A stretch of 39,705 nt of DNA from Jatrophihabitans sp. Lineage in GTDB: Bacteria; Actinomycetota; Actinomycetes; Mycobacteriales; Jatrophihabitantaceae. Numbering within the stretch: position 1 is the first letter of the stretch; every line of letters begins with the position of its first letter. A model generated the notes under the pieces. It was given only the letters and a program-made list of their open reading frames with translations, did no database searches and was not told the origin of the DNA. The position numbers and the translations under genes were made by a program. The stretch lies in contig JAICIE010000016.1 in the NCBI GenBank assembly GCA_025924515.1, forward strand, positions 1 through 39,705, written 5' to 3'. Of this stretch, positions 1 through 8,337 are shown one piece after another.

Positions 1-2
1 AG

Positions 3-260
3 ATCGAGCGGGGGCTGCGCCGGCCGAGCGCCGAGATCCTCCAGCAGATCGCCAAGGGACTGCGGATCTCTGCCGAGCAGCTCTACGTGCGCGCGGGCAT
101 CCTCGAGACCCGCGCCGGCGACCCGCAGCTCGTGAGCGCGATCCTCGCCGACGCCGGCCTCAGCGAACGGCAGAAGCAGGTCCTCGTCGAGATTTACGAG
201 TCGTTCCGCCGCGAAAACGTCTCCTCGGCGGCGGGCGACGACGCCACAGTCACCGCCTGA
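3..260 (+). CDS. XRE-family helix-turn-helix regulator, C-terminal part (5' end outside window)
   Basis: The window opens inside an 85-residue reading frame that ends with TGA at 258-260. The visible part begins with IERGLRRPSAEILQQIAKGL, which matches the last helices of an XRE/Cro-type DNA-binding domain, and continues into a short helical tail (LSERQKQVLVEIYESFRREN) and a polar C-terminus. The gene sits 35 bp upstream of an HbhA-like gene in the same direction. The same pairing occurs in Mycobacterium tuberculosis, where the XRE gene Rv0474 precedes hbhA (Rv0475). A transcriptional role is expected from the family; the targets are unknown. The N-terminus and start cannot be seen. Confidence 0.85.
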   Translation: MERGLRRPSAEILQQIAKGLRISAEQLYVRAGILETRAGDPQLVSAILADAGLSERQKQVLVEIYESFRRENVSSAAGDDATVTA

Positions 261-295
261 CGCCCGGACCAGCACACGACCGAAAGGAAACCATC

Positions 296-799
296 ATGCC
301 CATCAGCAACGACCTGCGCGCGTACGCAGACACCGCCCTCGACCAGGGCACCGAGCTCGTCGTCAGGATCACCACGACCGTCACCGGACTGAGCGCGGCG
401 GCGACCACCGCCGTCGGCGATCTGCGCAGCCAGGCCGAGAAGAACCTGAACCTCGAGGCCGTCCGGACCGCTGTGGAGCCGTACCTGGCGCAGGCCCGCG
501 ACTACGGGAGCACCGTCACCGAGCGGGCCGAGGGCCTCTATGGCGCCGTCCGCAACGACCGGCGCGTGTCCGGCGTCGTCGACCGCGCGGAGACCGTCAC
601 CCGCCCGGTCGTCACGCTGCTGCACGAGCGGATGGTGCAGCCGGTGCGCACGCTGACCGGCCGCGAGACCGCCACGGTCATGGAGCCGGCGCCCGCCACG
701 ACGCCGGAGACGGCAACGACGCAGACCCGGGAGCCCGCCACGACCCGCCCGGCTCCGGCGCGCACGGCGGCTGCGAAGAAGGCGACGCCTTCGTCCTGA
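296..799 (+). CDS. HbhA-like helical surface protein
   Basis: This 167-aa protein has a predicted amphipathic helical region (about residues 5-115) with few glycines and no signal peptide, followed by a low-complexity Thr/Ala/Pro tail (about 120-167). Length, helical body and position between an XRE gene and a DUF2516 gene match heparin-binding hemagglutinin (HbhA) of mycobacteria. In mycobacterial HbhA the tail is Lys/Pro/Ala-rich and binds glycosaminoglycans. Here the tail has very few lysines (AAKKA near the end), so heparin binding should not be assumed. The ATG at 296 is preceded by a good ribosome site (AAAGGAAA). A strong hairpin follows the stop, so XRE and this gene may form a short transcription unit. 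The assignment is to a family-like protein, not to the adhesin function. Confidence 0.75.
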   Translation: MPISNDLRAYADTALDQGTELVVRITTTVTGLSAAATTAVGDLRSQAEKNLNLEAVRTAVEPYLAQARDYGSTVTERAEGLYGAVRNDRRVSGVVDRAETVTRPVVTLLHERMVQPVRTLTGRETATVMEPAPATTPETATTQTREPATTRPAPARTAAAKKATPSS

Positions 800-814
800 T
801 TCGCCCCGCCTCCA

Positions 815-846
815 CGGCCCCGTCCTTGATCATGAGGACGGGGCCG
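815..846 (+). terminator. Rho-independent-like hairpin after the HbhA-like gene
   Basis: A perfect 12-bp inverted repeat (CGGCCCCGTCCT / AGGACGGGGCCG) with an 8-nt loop starts 16 nt after the HbhA-like stop codon. There is no T-tract, which is usual for actinobacterial terminators. Confidence 0.7.
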
Positions 847-875
847 CGCTGTCGAGCGTCGCTATTCTGGAGGGC

Positions 876-1175
876 GTGGACATCGTCAGCCAGCTCTACC
901 GGTGGACGGATGTGATCTTGTTCTGGGGTCTCGTCGCGATTCGCGCGTGGGCCTTTCTCGACTGCCTGATGCGCAAGAACGCGGCCTTCCCCGCCGTCGA
1001 CAAGCTGACCAAACCTGCCTGGTTGGCCATGCTGCTGATCGCGGGGGTATTCGGGAGCTGGCTCTACCCGTCCCCGATCGGCCCGCTGTCGTTGATCTCC
1101 ACGGTGGTCGCGATGGTGTACCTGGCCGACGTCCGCCCGGCGGTGCGGGAGATCAGCGGAGGGCCCAGCCGCTGA
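876..1175 (+). CDS. DUF2516 family small membrane protein
   Basis: This 99-aa protein has about three hydrophobic segments (roughly residues 10-30, 45-63 and 68-86) and a charged tail. It resembles the DUF2516 family, represented by M. tuberculosis Rv0476, which also follows hbhA. The GTG at 876 is preceded by GGAGG with ideal spacing, making it the likely start. Function is unknown; an inner-membrane location is inferred from the hydrophobic segments. It is the last gene of the conserved left block: beyond it the expected neighbours of the mycobacterial order, such as deoC, are absent and a two-component system on the opposite strand begins. Confidence 0.8.
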   Translation: MDIVSQLYRWTDVILFWGLVAIRAWAFLDCLMRKNAAFPAVDKLTKPAWLAMLLIAGVFGSWLYPSPIGPLSLISTVVAMVYLADVRPAVREISGGPSR

Positions 1176-1187
1176 CGCTGCCGCGAA

Positions 1188-2384
1188 TCACCGGGGCAAG
1201 TCGACGCAGACCGTCAGGCCGCCGCCGCGAGTGTCGTCAAGGGTCAGCGTTCCGCCGTGGGCGGCGGCGATCCGGACGCAGGTGGCGAGGCCGAGCCCGG
1301 ATCCCGGCACGTCGCTGCGCAGCCGCGAGAGCGGTGCCAACGCCTCCTCACGTGCGGCCGCGGGGATCCCGGGTCCGTTGTCGGCGACGCTCAGCCGGGT
1401 CCGGCCGGCGTCCTCGTTGTCGACGGTCACCGAGATCCGGCAGGAGCGGTTGGCCGCGCGGTAACTACACGCGTTGCCCAGCAGGTTCTGCAGGAGCACC
1501 CGCAGTTGGGCGGGGTCGGCGACTATGTCGCCGCCCTGCCAGCGGATGTCGGCTCCCTCGGTCACCGCCGCGAGATCTTCGAGGACCTGCGGGACGAGCT
1601 CATCCAGGCTGACGACCCGGATCTTGAGCCTGCCGCCGACCCGGGCGTAGCCCAGCAGGTCGTCGACCATGTCGAGCATCCGCCGGCCCGAGGATGCGCA
1701 TCGGGCCAAGTACGACCGGGCGACCGGGTCGCCGGTGATCGACGGCAACTCCTGCAGCAGTTCGGTGAATCCGAGGGACGCAGTGAGCGGGGTCTTCAGG
1801 TCGTGGCTGACCTGGCCGGCAAAGGCGGCAAGCTCCTCGTGCGATCGCGACAGCTCCTGGACGGTCCGCTCGAGCTCGCGGCTGCGCGCCCGCAATTCGA
1901 GGACGTCGACCACCTGCCGCGCCAGCGTCCGCAAGCCCTGTTCCTGTTCCGCGCGGATGGTCCGCTCGCGCTCGTCGAACACGCACAGCGTGCCCACCGG
2001 CTGATCATCAGGAGTCTTGAGGATCGTGGAGCTGTAGAACCGGATCGCGCCCAGGCGTCCGTCGACCCACGGGGAACGGGCGTAGCGCGCGTCGCGGCGC
2101 GCGTCCGGCACAGTCACGTCCCTGCCGCCCAGCAAGGTCGTGTAGCACATCGAGTCCTGCCGCTCGCAGATCATCGGGTCGAAACCCACCGCGACGACCT
2201 GATGCTGGAACCGCTCGCCGAGAACGTTGATCGCCGCGGTGCTGACGCCGACCAACTGGGCAGCCAGCACACAGATCTCGCGCAGCTCGCCGGGTACGTC
2301 GTCGCCCAGGACGTCGTAGCGGGCGATCGCGGCCAACCGCGCCTGGTCGTTGCCCGTGTCGAGCCGCGTCCGCGAGGCCGTCAC
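1188..2384 (-). CDS. GAF-domain sensor histidine kinase
   Basis: This 398-aa kinase starts at GTG 2384, overlapping the stop of the upstream response regulator by 4 bp (GTGA), so the two are translationally coupled. The frame is open further upstream but that extension lies inside the regulator gene. Residues about 30-165 form a GAF sensor domain of the type with the MCYTTLLGG...VPDARRDARY signature. A short coiled linker (about 165-185) follows. The HisKA box is GQVSHDLKTPL with the phospho-acceptor His near 194. The N box (LLQNLLGNACSY), G1 box (DNGPGIP) and G2 box (GSGLGLATC) of the ATPase domain are intact. No transmembrane segment is visible, so it is probably a cytosolic sensor of a soluble or redox signal; the ligand is unknown. 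The HXXXN-type N box reads LLGNACSY, with the conserved Asn present. Confidence 0.93.
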   Translation of the reverse strand: MTASRTRLDTGNDQARLAAIARYDVLGDDVPGELREICVLAAQLVGVSTAAINVLGERFQHQVVAVGFDPMICERQDSMCYTTLLGGRDVTVPDARRDARYARSPWVDGRLGAIRFYSSTILKTPDDQPVGTLCVFDERERTIRAEQEQGLRTLARQVVDVLELRARSRELERTVQELSRSHEELAAFAGQVSHDLKTPLTASLGFTELLQELPSITGDPVARSYLARCASSGRRMLDMVDDLLGYARVGGRLKIRVVSLDELVPQVLEDLAAVTEGADIRWQGGDIVADPAQLRVLLQNLLGNACSYRAANRSCRISVTVDNEDAGRTRLSVADNGPGIPAAAREEALAPLSRLRSDVPGSGLGLATCVRIAAAHGGTLTLDDTRGGGLTVCVDLPR

Positions 2385-3097
2385 TCCCCGGTGCCCAACC
2401 GGTACCCCACCCCGCGCACGGTTCGGATGTACTTGCCGCTGCGGGGGTCGTCGCCGAGCTTGCGGCGCAGGTTGCCCATGTGCACCTCGACGAGATGCCC
2501 GTCGTTGACCCAGTCCGTGCCCCACACGGTGCGCAGCAACATGTCGCGCGACCAGACGCGGCGTGGTGCGCTCAGCAGCGTAGCCAGCAGGTCGAACTCG
2601 GTGCGGGTCAGCTCGATCTCGTTCTCGGCGACCTTCGCGACCCGTCCTTCGACGTCGACGTGGAGATCACCGTGACGCAGGACGACCGCGGACTGTTCGT
2701 CCGTCGCCCCTTCGGCAGCGCGCCGGCGCGGACGGCGCATCATCGCGCCGACGCGTGCGCGCAATTCCCGGGGGCTGAACGGTTTGGTGAGGTAGTCGTC
2801 GGCGCCGGTCTCGAGCCCCAGCAGGCGGTCGATCTCGTCCGGGCGTCCGGTCAGCATCACGATGTAGGCGTCGCTGACTTCCCGGATCCGGCGGCACACC
2901 TCCATGCCGTCGAGGTCGGGAAGGTTCAGGTCGAGGGTCACGAGGTCGGGCTCACGCGTGCCCACTGCGTCGAGGCCGGCGCTGCCGGTGACCGCTTCCA
3001 CGACGTCGAAGCCGCTTTGCCGCAGCAACTCCGACAGCAGTGCACGGACGTCCCCGTCGTCCTCCACGATGACGGCGCACCGTTGCTCGTCGACCAT
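2381..3097 (-). CDS. OmpR/PhoB-family response regulator
   Basis: This 238-aa protein has a receiver domain (about 5-118) with the acidic pair EDD near residues 12-14, phospho-acceptor Asp56 in LVTLDLNLPDLDG, and the switch Lys in YLTKPFS. A winged-helix DNA-binding domain follows (about 140-235) ending in the typical YIRTVRGVGYRLG. It is the first gene of a two-gene unit with the GAF kinase downstream (4-bp overlap), so the kinase is the probable phosphodonor. No convincing Shine-Dalgarno lies before ATG 3097. A TAGCGT box ends 9 nt upstream, which would fit a leaderless transcript, though no -35 element is clear. Confidence 0.94.
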   Translation of the reverse strand: MVDEQRCAVIVEDDGDVRALLSELLRQSGFDVVEAVTGSAGLDAVGTREPDLVTLDLNLPDLDGMEVCRRIREVSDAYIVMLTGRPDEIDRLLGLETGADDYLTKPFSPRELRARVGAMMRRPRRRAAEGATDEQSAVVLRHGDLHVDVEGRVAKVAENEIELTRTEFDLLATLLSAPRRVWSRDMLLRTVWGTDWVNDGHLVEVHMGNLRRKLGDDPRSGKYIRTVRGVGYRLGTGE

Positions 3098-3160
3098 GAT
3101 CTGTGCACGCTACCGACTGCTCGGCAGCGCCTCCACGAGGGAGTCGGGTGGAAGTCGGGT

Positions 3161-3194
3161 GGGCGCCGACGGTGCCGCACCACCGTCGGCGCCC
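3161..3194 (-). terminator. Hairpin terminator for the alanine-rich secreted protein
   Basis: A perfect 14-bp stem (GGGCGCCGACGGTG / CACCGTCGGCGCCC) with a 6-nt loop lies 14 nt beyond the stop codon of the minus-strand gene ending at 3208. It separates that gene from the response-regulator promoter. Confidence 0.75.
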
Positions 3195-3207
3195 CGCTTC
3201 CGGCGGC

Positions 3208-3915
3208 TCAGTGCGCCGCGGCCAGATCGGCTTCTGCGCCCTGCAGCGCGGCGCCCGCGTCGGAAAGGGCCGTCTCGACGACCGTTCTGGCCGCGGCGAG
3301 CTGCTTGCCGGAGGTCGCCGGGGCGAGGGCGACCACGGTGGTGGAGAGGTCGTCCAGAACGATGCCCGCCTGCGTCAGGAGGGCGTCGGCGTCCGCGAGT
3401 TCCGGCTGTAATGACGCCGCGTCGCCGGCGGCTACTTCCAGGACGTCGAGGGCGGACCGGTCGTCGCCCAGCCGGGTCGCCGCGCCGTCGGCTTGCGCCA
3501 GCGCCTGGGTTTGCATCCGGGCGACCGCGACGGCCTGCCGCCCCGCCTGCTTCAGCGCGTTCAGATCGGCGACGCTCGCCGCCTGCGCAACCGACGCCAG
3601 GTCGGCGCTCAGCGCGGCGGCGGCGGCCTGCAGCGCCGGGTCGAGCTCCGCATGTGTCGCGTCACTGAGCTGCGCGGTGGTCGCCGCGGAGCGCAGCGCG
3701 GCGACCTGGCGGGCCGAGGCGGCCAGCGCCTGCTGGGCCGCGCGGCGCGGGCCGGCGAGCTTGTCGTGGGCCTTCGCGCTCTTTGCGGCGCGGCCGGGCG
3801 TGTGAGAGGTCGCGGGGGAGTGCGAGTGGGTCGGGGCGGCCCAGGCGACGGTGGGAGCGGCGCCGACGAGCGCGGCAGCCACCAGGCCCGCGACGACCGA
3901 GGATTTGCAGGTCAC
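3208..3915 (-). CDS. Alanine-rich secreted helical protein, function unknown
   Basis: The 235-aa product has a clear signal peptide (residues 1-27; hydrophobic core VAGLVAAALVGAAPTVAWA, predicted cleavage after AWA). The mature part starts with a His/Ser/Pro stretch and then is almost entirely Ala-rich helix with heptad-like hydrophobic spacing (about 55-235), suggesting a coiled-coil or helical bundle. No enzyme motif, lipobox or cell-wall anchor is visible. GTG 3915 is preceded by AAGGAA with good spacing. A sigma28-like promoter lies about 50 bp upstream and a terminator directly downstream, so it is probably monocistronic. I do not recognise the family beyond 'Ala-rich secreted coiled-coil'. 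Confidence 0.75.
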   Translation of the reverse strand: MTCKSSVVAGLVAAALVGAAPTVAWAAPTHSHSPATSHTPGRAAKSAKAHDKLAGPRRAAQQALAASARQVAALRSAATTAQLSDATHAELDPALQAAAAALSADLASVAQAASVADLNALKQAGRQAVAVARMQTQALAQADGAATRLGDDRSALDVLEVAAGDAASLQPELADADALLTQAGIVLDDLSTTVVALAPATSGKQLAAARTVVETALSDAGAALQGAEADLAAAH

Positions 3916-3967
3916 GAGATTCCTTCAGGGTCAGAAACGTCGCTGTCTTTCCAGCGAGGCAGGGCCC

Positions 3968-3995
3968 TTATCGGTGGGAATCTCGCGAACTTGAG
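3968..3995 (-). promoter_or_regulatory. Sigma28 (FliA/WhiG)-like promoter candidate
   Basis: Read on the minus strand, TCAAGTTC - 11 nt - ACCGATAA matches the shape of the FliA consensus (TAAAGTTT-N11-GCCGATAA) and also CTCA-N16-CCGA-type elements of actinobacterial FliA/WhiG promoters. It lies 53 nt before the GTG of the Ala-rich secreted protein, in the gap after a small upstream gene. The match was judged by eye against remembered consensus sequences. Confidence 0.45.
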
Positions 3996-4005
3996 GACGG
4001 ATTTC

Positions 4006-4206
4006 TCAGCAGTCACCAGCGGCCAGGCGGATCTTGGCGATCACTGACTCGATTTCAGTGCGGACGGTCCGCAGCCGGGTGGCGACCGCCTCCGCTGATT
4101 CGGTCGACGGCCAGTACGGCTCGTACTGACGCACCGCGGCGAGCACGGTCATGGCTTCCTCGGCAGTCAGCCGCACGACGACGTGGTCGTCCTCGGAACT
4201 GGCCAT
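4006..4206 (-). CDS. Small hypothetical protein (66 aa)
   Basis: This short gene encodes an acidic, helix-forming protein without signal peptide or membrane segment (for example VRLTAEEAMTVLAAVRQYEPYWPSTESAEAVATRL in outline: two amphipathic helices joined by a Pro/Trp turn). The composition is that of a real folded protein rather than an Arg/Pro-rich shadow frame. It ends about 10 bp before the sigma28-like promoter of the next gene. No family is recognised. The ATG at 4206 has no strong ribosome site; the start is uncertain. Confidence 0.5.
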   Translation of the reverse strand: MASSEDDHVVVRLTAEEAMTVLAAVRQYEPYWPSTESAEAVATRLRTVRTEIESVIAKIRLAAGDC

Positions 4207-4616
4207 GGCTCACGGTAGGTCGAGCTATGAGCGGCTGCCAAGGCCTGATCTTGGTCGCGGCCTGCGGCGGTCCGGAGCGTCCCGGGGGCCACGGCGCGGG
4301 ACGGGAGTCAACGCCGCGGTCTGCCGCCGAACGAGCGCGTGAGGTCACGCGGCCGGCTGCTCGGCCTGGTCGAGAGAGCGGTCTCGTAGCGGACGCCGGC
4401 CGCACGGGTCACGTGAGCCCCGTGGGCCGCGCGTGTGATTCAAGTCGGGAAGGAAAACAGCGCGCACCTGCTAATCCGCTGACATGACTCGCGGGTGGTC
4501 AACTTCCTGTGCCACCGGCCGGGTGGCGGGCTGATTGGAGCGGGCGACTGCCAGGGTGCCCCGACGCCGATGCCGTCCTCGGCGCCGAAGGGATCCGCCC
4601 GAGCCGCCCCTGACGG
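4207..4616. other. No gene recognised
   Basis: I find no coding frame with convincing composition on either strand in these 410 bases; the open frames are Arg/Pro-rich. The stretch lies between a small gene and a decayed arsM tail, so it may be decayed accessory DNA, but no further remnant could be identified. Confidence 0.5.
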
Positions 4617-4913
4617 TCACTTGCAATCGCAGGTTGCCGGAGCGTGGCCGGATCCGCAACAACTCGAGTTGCCTCGAGGCGCACAGCAGCTGGCGTGTGT
4701 TGAAGAGGTGCAGCATGACGCTGCCTGGGGCTTCGCCGCCCTGACATTGGCGCCGTGCACACCGGGGCTGCCTCGTGGGTGAAGGTGACGTCGGCATCGG
4801 TGAAACCCGCGGCGGCTAGGCCGTCGAACTACTCCCTGCGCGACAGGGCGCCGGCGATACAGCCCACATAGGAGCCCCGCTCGGCCGGTCCGCTCGGCTC
4901 AGAGGTGACTGAC
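4617..4913 (-). pseudogene. arsM: Arsenite methyltransferase (ArsM) C-terminal remnant
   Basis: Translating the minus strand gives GSYVGCIAGALSRRE, then a TAG stop, then FDGLAAAGFTDADVTFTHE in the same frame. This is the characteristic post-catalytic region of ArsM-type As(III) S-adenosylmethionine methyltransferases (conserved GCIAGAL...EY...LAAAGFTD). After a frameshift near 4760-4770 the next frame reads VHGANVRAAKP and then a Cys-rich tail with three CC pairs (SCCTSS, SCCAPRG, SSCCGSG) and a terminal CDCK, ending at TGA 4617-4619. Cys-pair tails of this kind are typical of bacterial ArsM. The N-terminal SAM-binding part is missing upstream. With one in-frame stop, one frameshift and a missing 5' part, the gene is dead. 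The identification rests on motif recall and order. Confidence 0.75.
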
Positions 4914-5031
4914 GGGGGAGCTGTTCGCCCGGCCGCCCAGGACTGGGTCGGAATTATCGGCGCACCTTCCGTGACACCGCTCAGTAGTGCTCGGCTCTCG
5001 CGCTCGAACTAGAGCATAAGACGCCGACCGC

Positions 5032-8000
5032 TCAGGCGCAGGTCACCACGAGCTTCGGCGCACCGGCCGGGTTGGTGGTGCTCTCCTTCGACGCGTACAT
5101 CGCGCCGTCGGTGCTCGTGGTTGTAGCGCGCAGGCTTACCGTGCTGCCGGTGGTCGCGGCGGCCAGCAGCGAGGTGATATCGACGGTGTACGCCGTGCTC
5201 AACGCGACCGGTCCTAGCTTGACGGGGGAACCAACGGCGGCCGGCGCGTCCGCCCCGGTGACTGCACTTTCGCTCCATTGCCCGGGCGCGGCGTAGATGC
5301 TGCCGCCCGCGCCGGAGTTGCTGTTGACGGCCGAGTCCACGGTCAACGTCAAGGACGCTGTTGTCGGGGTGCATGCCGAGGGCAGTGAGAACTGCAGCAT
5401 GAAGTCGTTGATGTACTGGTCGGCGTCGACGATCAGGTTCGTTGCGTGTCCGTAGTTGGTGTTCAGGGTGGCCGACGCCTTCGACAGCGTCGCGTCGTCG
5501 GTTGGGGTAAGGGCGACGGTCTGGCCTGAGGATCCCGCGCCTGCGTTGGCTGTGGCCGACGCCGACTGACTCGATTCGTTCCCGGCGGCGTCGAACGCGC
5601 TCACCGTGTAGTTGTGCGACGAGCCGTTGGCCATGCCGGTGTCGGTGTACGACGTGCCTGACGACACGGTCGCAGTCGGAGACCCGCTTCCGTCGCGATA
5701 CACGTGGTAACCGGCCACTCCGACGTTGTCAGTACTCGCCGACCAGGTCAGGTCGATCGCGCCCGCCGTAGACGCCGTGGTGGCCGCCACGCCGGTCGGT
5801 ACCGACGGGGCGGTCGTGTCATTGGCGGCGCAGGTGACAGCGAGCTTCGGCGCGCCGCCGGGGTTGGTGGTGCTCTCCTTGGACACGTACATCGCGGCGT
5901 CCGTGCTGGTGGTCTTCAACCGGAAGCTTGCGGTCGAGCTCCCGCCGAGCGCAGCCGACAGCAGCGAGGAGACGTCGACCGTGTACGACGTGCTCAACGC
6001 CACGGCACCCAGCGTTACCGGCGAGCCCACCGCGGCAGGGGCATTGCCCCCGGTCACTGTGCTTTCACTCCACTGCCCGGGCGCGGCATACAGGCTGCCG
6101 CCCTTGCCCGAGTTGCTGTTGACGGCCGAGTCCACGGTCAGGGTCAGGGTTGCCGACGCCGGTCGGCAGCTGGACGGGACTGCGAACTGCAGCATGGAAT
6201 CGTTGATGTACTGGTCGGCGTCGACGATCAGGTTCGTCGCTCTTCCGTAGTTCGTGTTCAGCGTGGCCGAGGCGTTGGAGATGGTCGCGTCACCCGCGGG
6301 GGACAGCGTGACGACGCTTCCACTTAGATCGGATCCGGCCGTGCCGGTGGCCGACGTCGACTGGGCGGACTCGTTGCCCGCTGCATCGAACGCGCTGACC
6401 GTGTAGCTGTGTTGGCTGCCGTTTGCCAGACCGGCATCGGTGTAGGTCGTCCCCGATGAAACTGTGGCGATAGGGGCGCTCTGTCCGTCCCGGTACACGT
6501 CGTAGCCCGTCACTCCAAAGTCGTCTCTGCTCGCGGTCCAGCTGAGGTCGATGGAGCCGACCGTGACGCTCGTGCTCGCGGTCAGCCCGGTCGGAACGGT
6601 GGGCGCCATGACGTCGGTGGGCGGCGGCGTGTCGAGCGTGTAGGTCTGCACATCGAAGGTGTTGCCGGCTGCATTGGTAGGCGTGACGGTGACAGTGTTG
6701 CCGGTCACGTTCACCTTGAGGAAGCTGTACACGTCGGCGGCCGAGGTAGGCACGGCGGCGCCACAGGCGGTGCCCGAACCAGCGTCGACTTGCGTGCTGG
6801 ACGGCGTCCAGCCGATGGCGTAGAGCGACTCCTGCTGCCGGAGAGTCGTGCAGACCGACCCGCCCGTGACCGGTTCCAAAATTCCGCCGCCACCGCCAAC
6901 GACGTAGTTGGTGATGGTACCCGGCGCGTTCGGCGTGATCCGCTGGTAGTTGTGCGTGTGTCCGTTGAACGCCATGGCCACACCGTTGTCAGACAGCAGC
7001 TTCTCGAGACTCGTCGCAGCGTTGGGATTGGCCGAGGTGTTCTGCAGGTACGGATCCGAGGGCTGCGTCACGTTGTCGGAGCGCAGCGGGAAGTGGAATA
7101 CGGCGAACTTCACGCCACCGGGATGGCTCGAAAGGTCCTTCGCCAGCCACCGGTACTCGGGCGAGGTGGTCTGCCAGTGTTCGTCGGCATCGGCCTGGTA
7201 GCCGGCGCACGCCGAGGGGGTGGAGCACAGGCCGCCGGTCGCCGACCCGAAGTTGCCATCGGCCCACGACCCGTCGAGCACGTAGACCCGCACGTTGCCG
7301 CTAGAAAAGGCGTACCAGGCGTCGGGAGAGTTGCCGCTGATTCCGTCCACGCTGCCGTCGTAGCTGTCGAAGGCGTAGGTGCCGCCGGAGTTCGTTGCCG
7401 TCACCGAAGTCGGCCAGTTCCGCAGGGTCGTGACGTTCTGGCCGTGGTTGCCCGCCGCGGCGAACACAGGCACGCCGCCAGTGAGCGGCTGGTAGGACGG
7501 TCCGAAGATGTTGCTGACCTCGCTCGTAGAACTGGTACCGGTCGATTGCAGGTCGCCGTAGGTGGACTGAGTGCCGCCGGAATACGCGATGTCGCCGGCA
7601 TCCAACAGGAAGCGGGCGCCTGATTGACCGATCTGCTGATAGATCGCGGCCTGGTCGGGGTTGACGTTGTTCGGCCAGCTCAGGCTCGGCGTTCCCGCTT
7701 TCGTGTAGTACCAGTTTTCACCAGTGTCGGCGATGACATCGAACGTGAGTGACGACGTCGCCCCGACCGGATCAAGGGTGGTGAACAGCTGGTAGGGCTG
7801 GGTAGCGGGGAGCAGGTCGACGGCGCCCGACGACGCAGTGGAGAAGACGGCGTAGCAGTACTCGCTGCCGGCGCGCAGACCGGTCACCGGCACCGACGCC
7901 TGAAACTCCGAGGTCGATGTCCCGGCGCCGTTGATCACCGAGAACCCCCAACCGGTCATGCTGCTCGAGGACGCAGCATGGACGGGGTTCACCTGGCCGG

Positions 8001-8337
8001 GCAGCGAGGTCGTCACCTTGAGGGCTGACGACGTCCACGTCGAAATCGACGACGGACAGACACCGTCGGGCGCTGGCTGCACCGCGACCGAGCCGGGGGC
8101 GCTCGAGTTGGTCGCCCAATTGATGTAGGCAGTCGTCTGGGTCAGATCGGTGACATAGGGAGCCCGGGTCAGGGTCTGCGCGAAGCCGGAATAGGGCGTG
8201 ACCGGGACAGGCGGGTCGAAGGTCGCGGCAGCCGCCCCGGCCGGGTAGGCGACGCCGACCAGCAGGAGCGCCGCAAGTGAGGCGCCGAGCGCCGTGCGCC
8301 ACGGTCGCAGCCGGACAACAAAGTTGGCGTGACGCAC
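5032..8337 (-). CDS. Secreted purple acid phosphatase-like metallophosphoesterase with FN3 and CBM96/DNRLRE modules
   Basis: The product is about 1101 aa. GTG 8337 is preferred because GGGGGG lies 7 nt before it; an ATG at 8376 is possible. A signal peptide (about 1-37) is followed by the N-terminal Ig-like domain of purple acid phosphatases (to about 190) and a catalytic domain (about 195-560). Metal-ligand motifs are in the right order: DTGENW (~199), GDIAY (~245), GNHG (~296), FHFP (~411) and GHTHNYQR (~459). Two copies of an FN3 domain (about 576-660 and 839-925) each followed by a DNRLRE/CBM96-like module (about 671-830 and 936-1101) complete the protein; the two copies are close to each other in sequence. 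Expected role: release of phosphate from extracellular phosphomonoesters, perhaps while bound to polysaccharide. No wall anchor is seen. Confidence 0.9.
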   Translation of the reverse strand: MRHANFVVRLRPWRTALGASLAALLLVGVAYPAGAAAATFDPPVPVTPYSGFAQTLTRAPYVTDLTQTTAYINWATNSSAPGSVAVQPAPDGVCPSSISTWTSSALKVTTSLPGQVNPVHAASSSSMTGWGFSVINGAGTSTSEFQASVPVTGLRAGSEYCYAVFSTASSGAVDLLPATQPYQLFTTLDPVGATSSLTFDVIADTGENWYYTKAGTPSLSWPNNVNPDQAAIYQQIGQSGARFLLDAGDIAYSGGTQSTYGDLQSTGTSSTSEVSNIFGPSYQPLTGGVPVFAAAGNHGQNVTTLRNWPTSVTATNSGGTYAFDSYDGSVDGISGNSPDAWYAFSSGNVRVYVLDGSWADGNFGSATGGLCSTPSACAGYQADADEHWQTTSPEYRWLAKDLSSHPGGVKFAVFHFPLRSDNVTQPSDPYLQNTSANPNAATSLEKLLSDNGVAMAFNGHTHNYQRITPNAPGTITNYVVGGGGGILEPVTGGSVCTTLRQQESLYAIGWTPSSTQVDAGSGTACGAAVPTSAADVYSFLKVNVTGNTVTVTPTNAAGNTFDVQTYTLDTPPPTDVMAPTVPTGLTASTSVTVGSIDLSWTASRDDFGVTGYDVYRDGQSAPIATVSSGTTYTDAGLANGSQHSYTVSAFDAAGNESAQSTSATGTAGSDLSGSVVTLSPAGDATISNASATLNTNYGRATNLIVDADQYINDSMLQFAVPSSCRPASATLTLTVDSAVNSNSGKGGSLYAAPGQWSESTVTGGNAPAAVGSPVTLGAVALSTSYTVDVSSLLSAALGGSSTASFRLKTTSTDAAMYVSKESTTNPGGAPKLAVTCAANDTTAPSVPTGVAATTASTAGAIDLTWSASTDNVGVAGYHVYRDGSGSPTATVSSGTSYTDTGMANGSSHNYTVSAFDAAGNESSQSASATANAGAGSSGQTVALTPTDDATLSKASATLNTNYGHATNLIVDADQYINDFMLQFSLPSACTPTTASLTLTVDSAVNSNSGAGGSIYAAPGQWSESAVTGADAPAAVGSPVKLGPVALSTAYTVDITSLLAAATTGSTVSLRATTTSTDGAMYASKESTTNPAGAPKLVVTCA

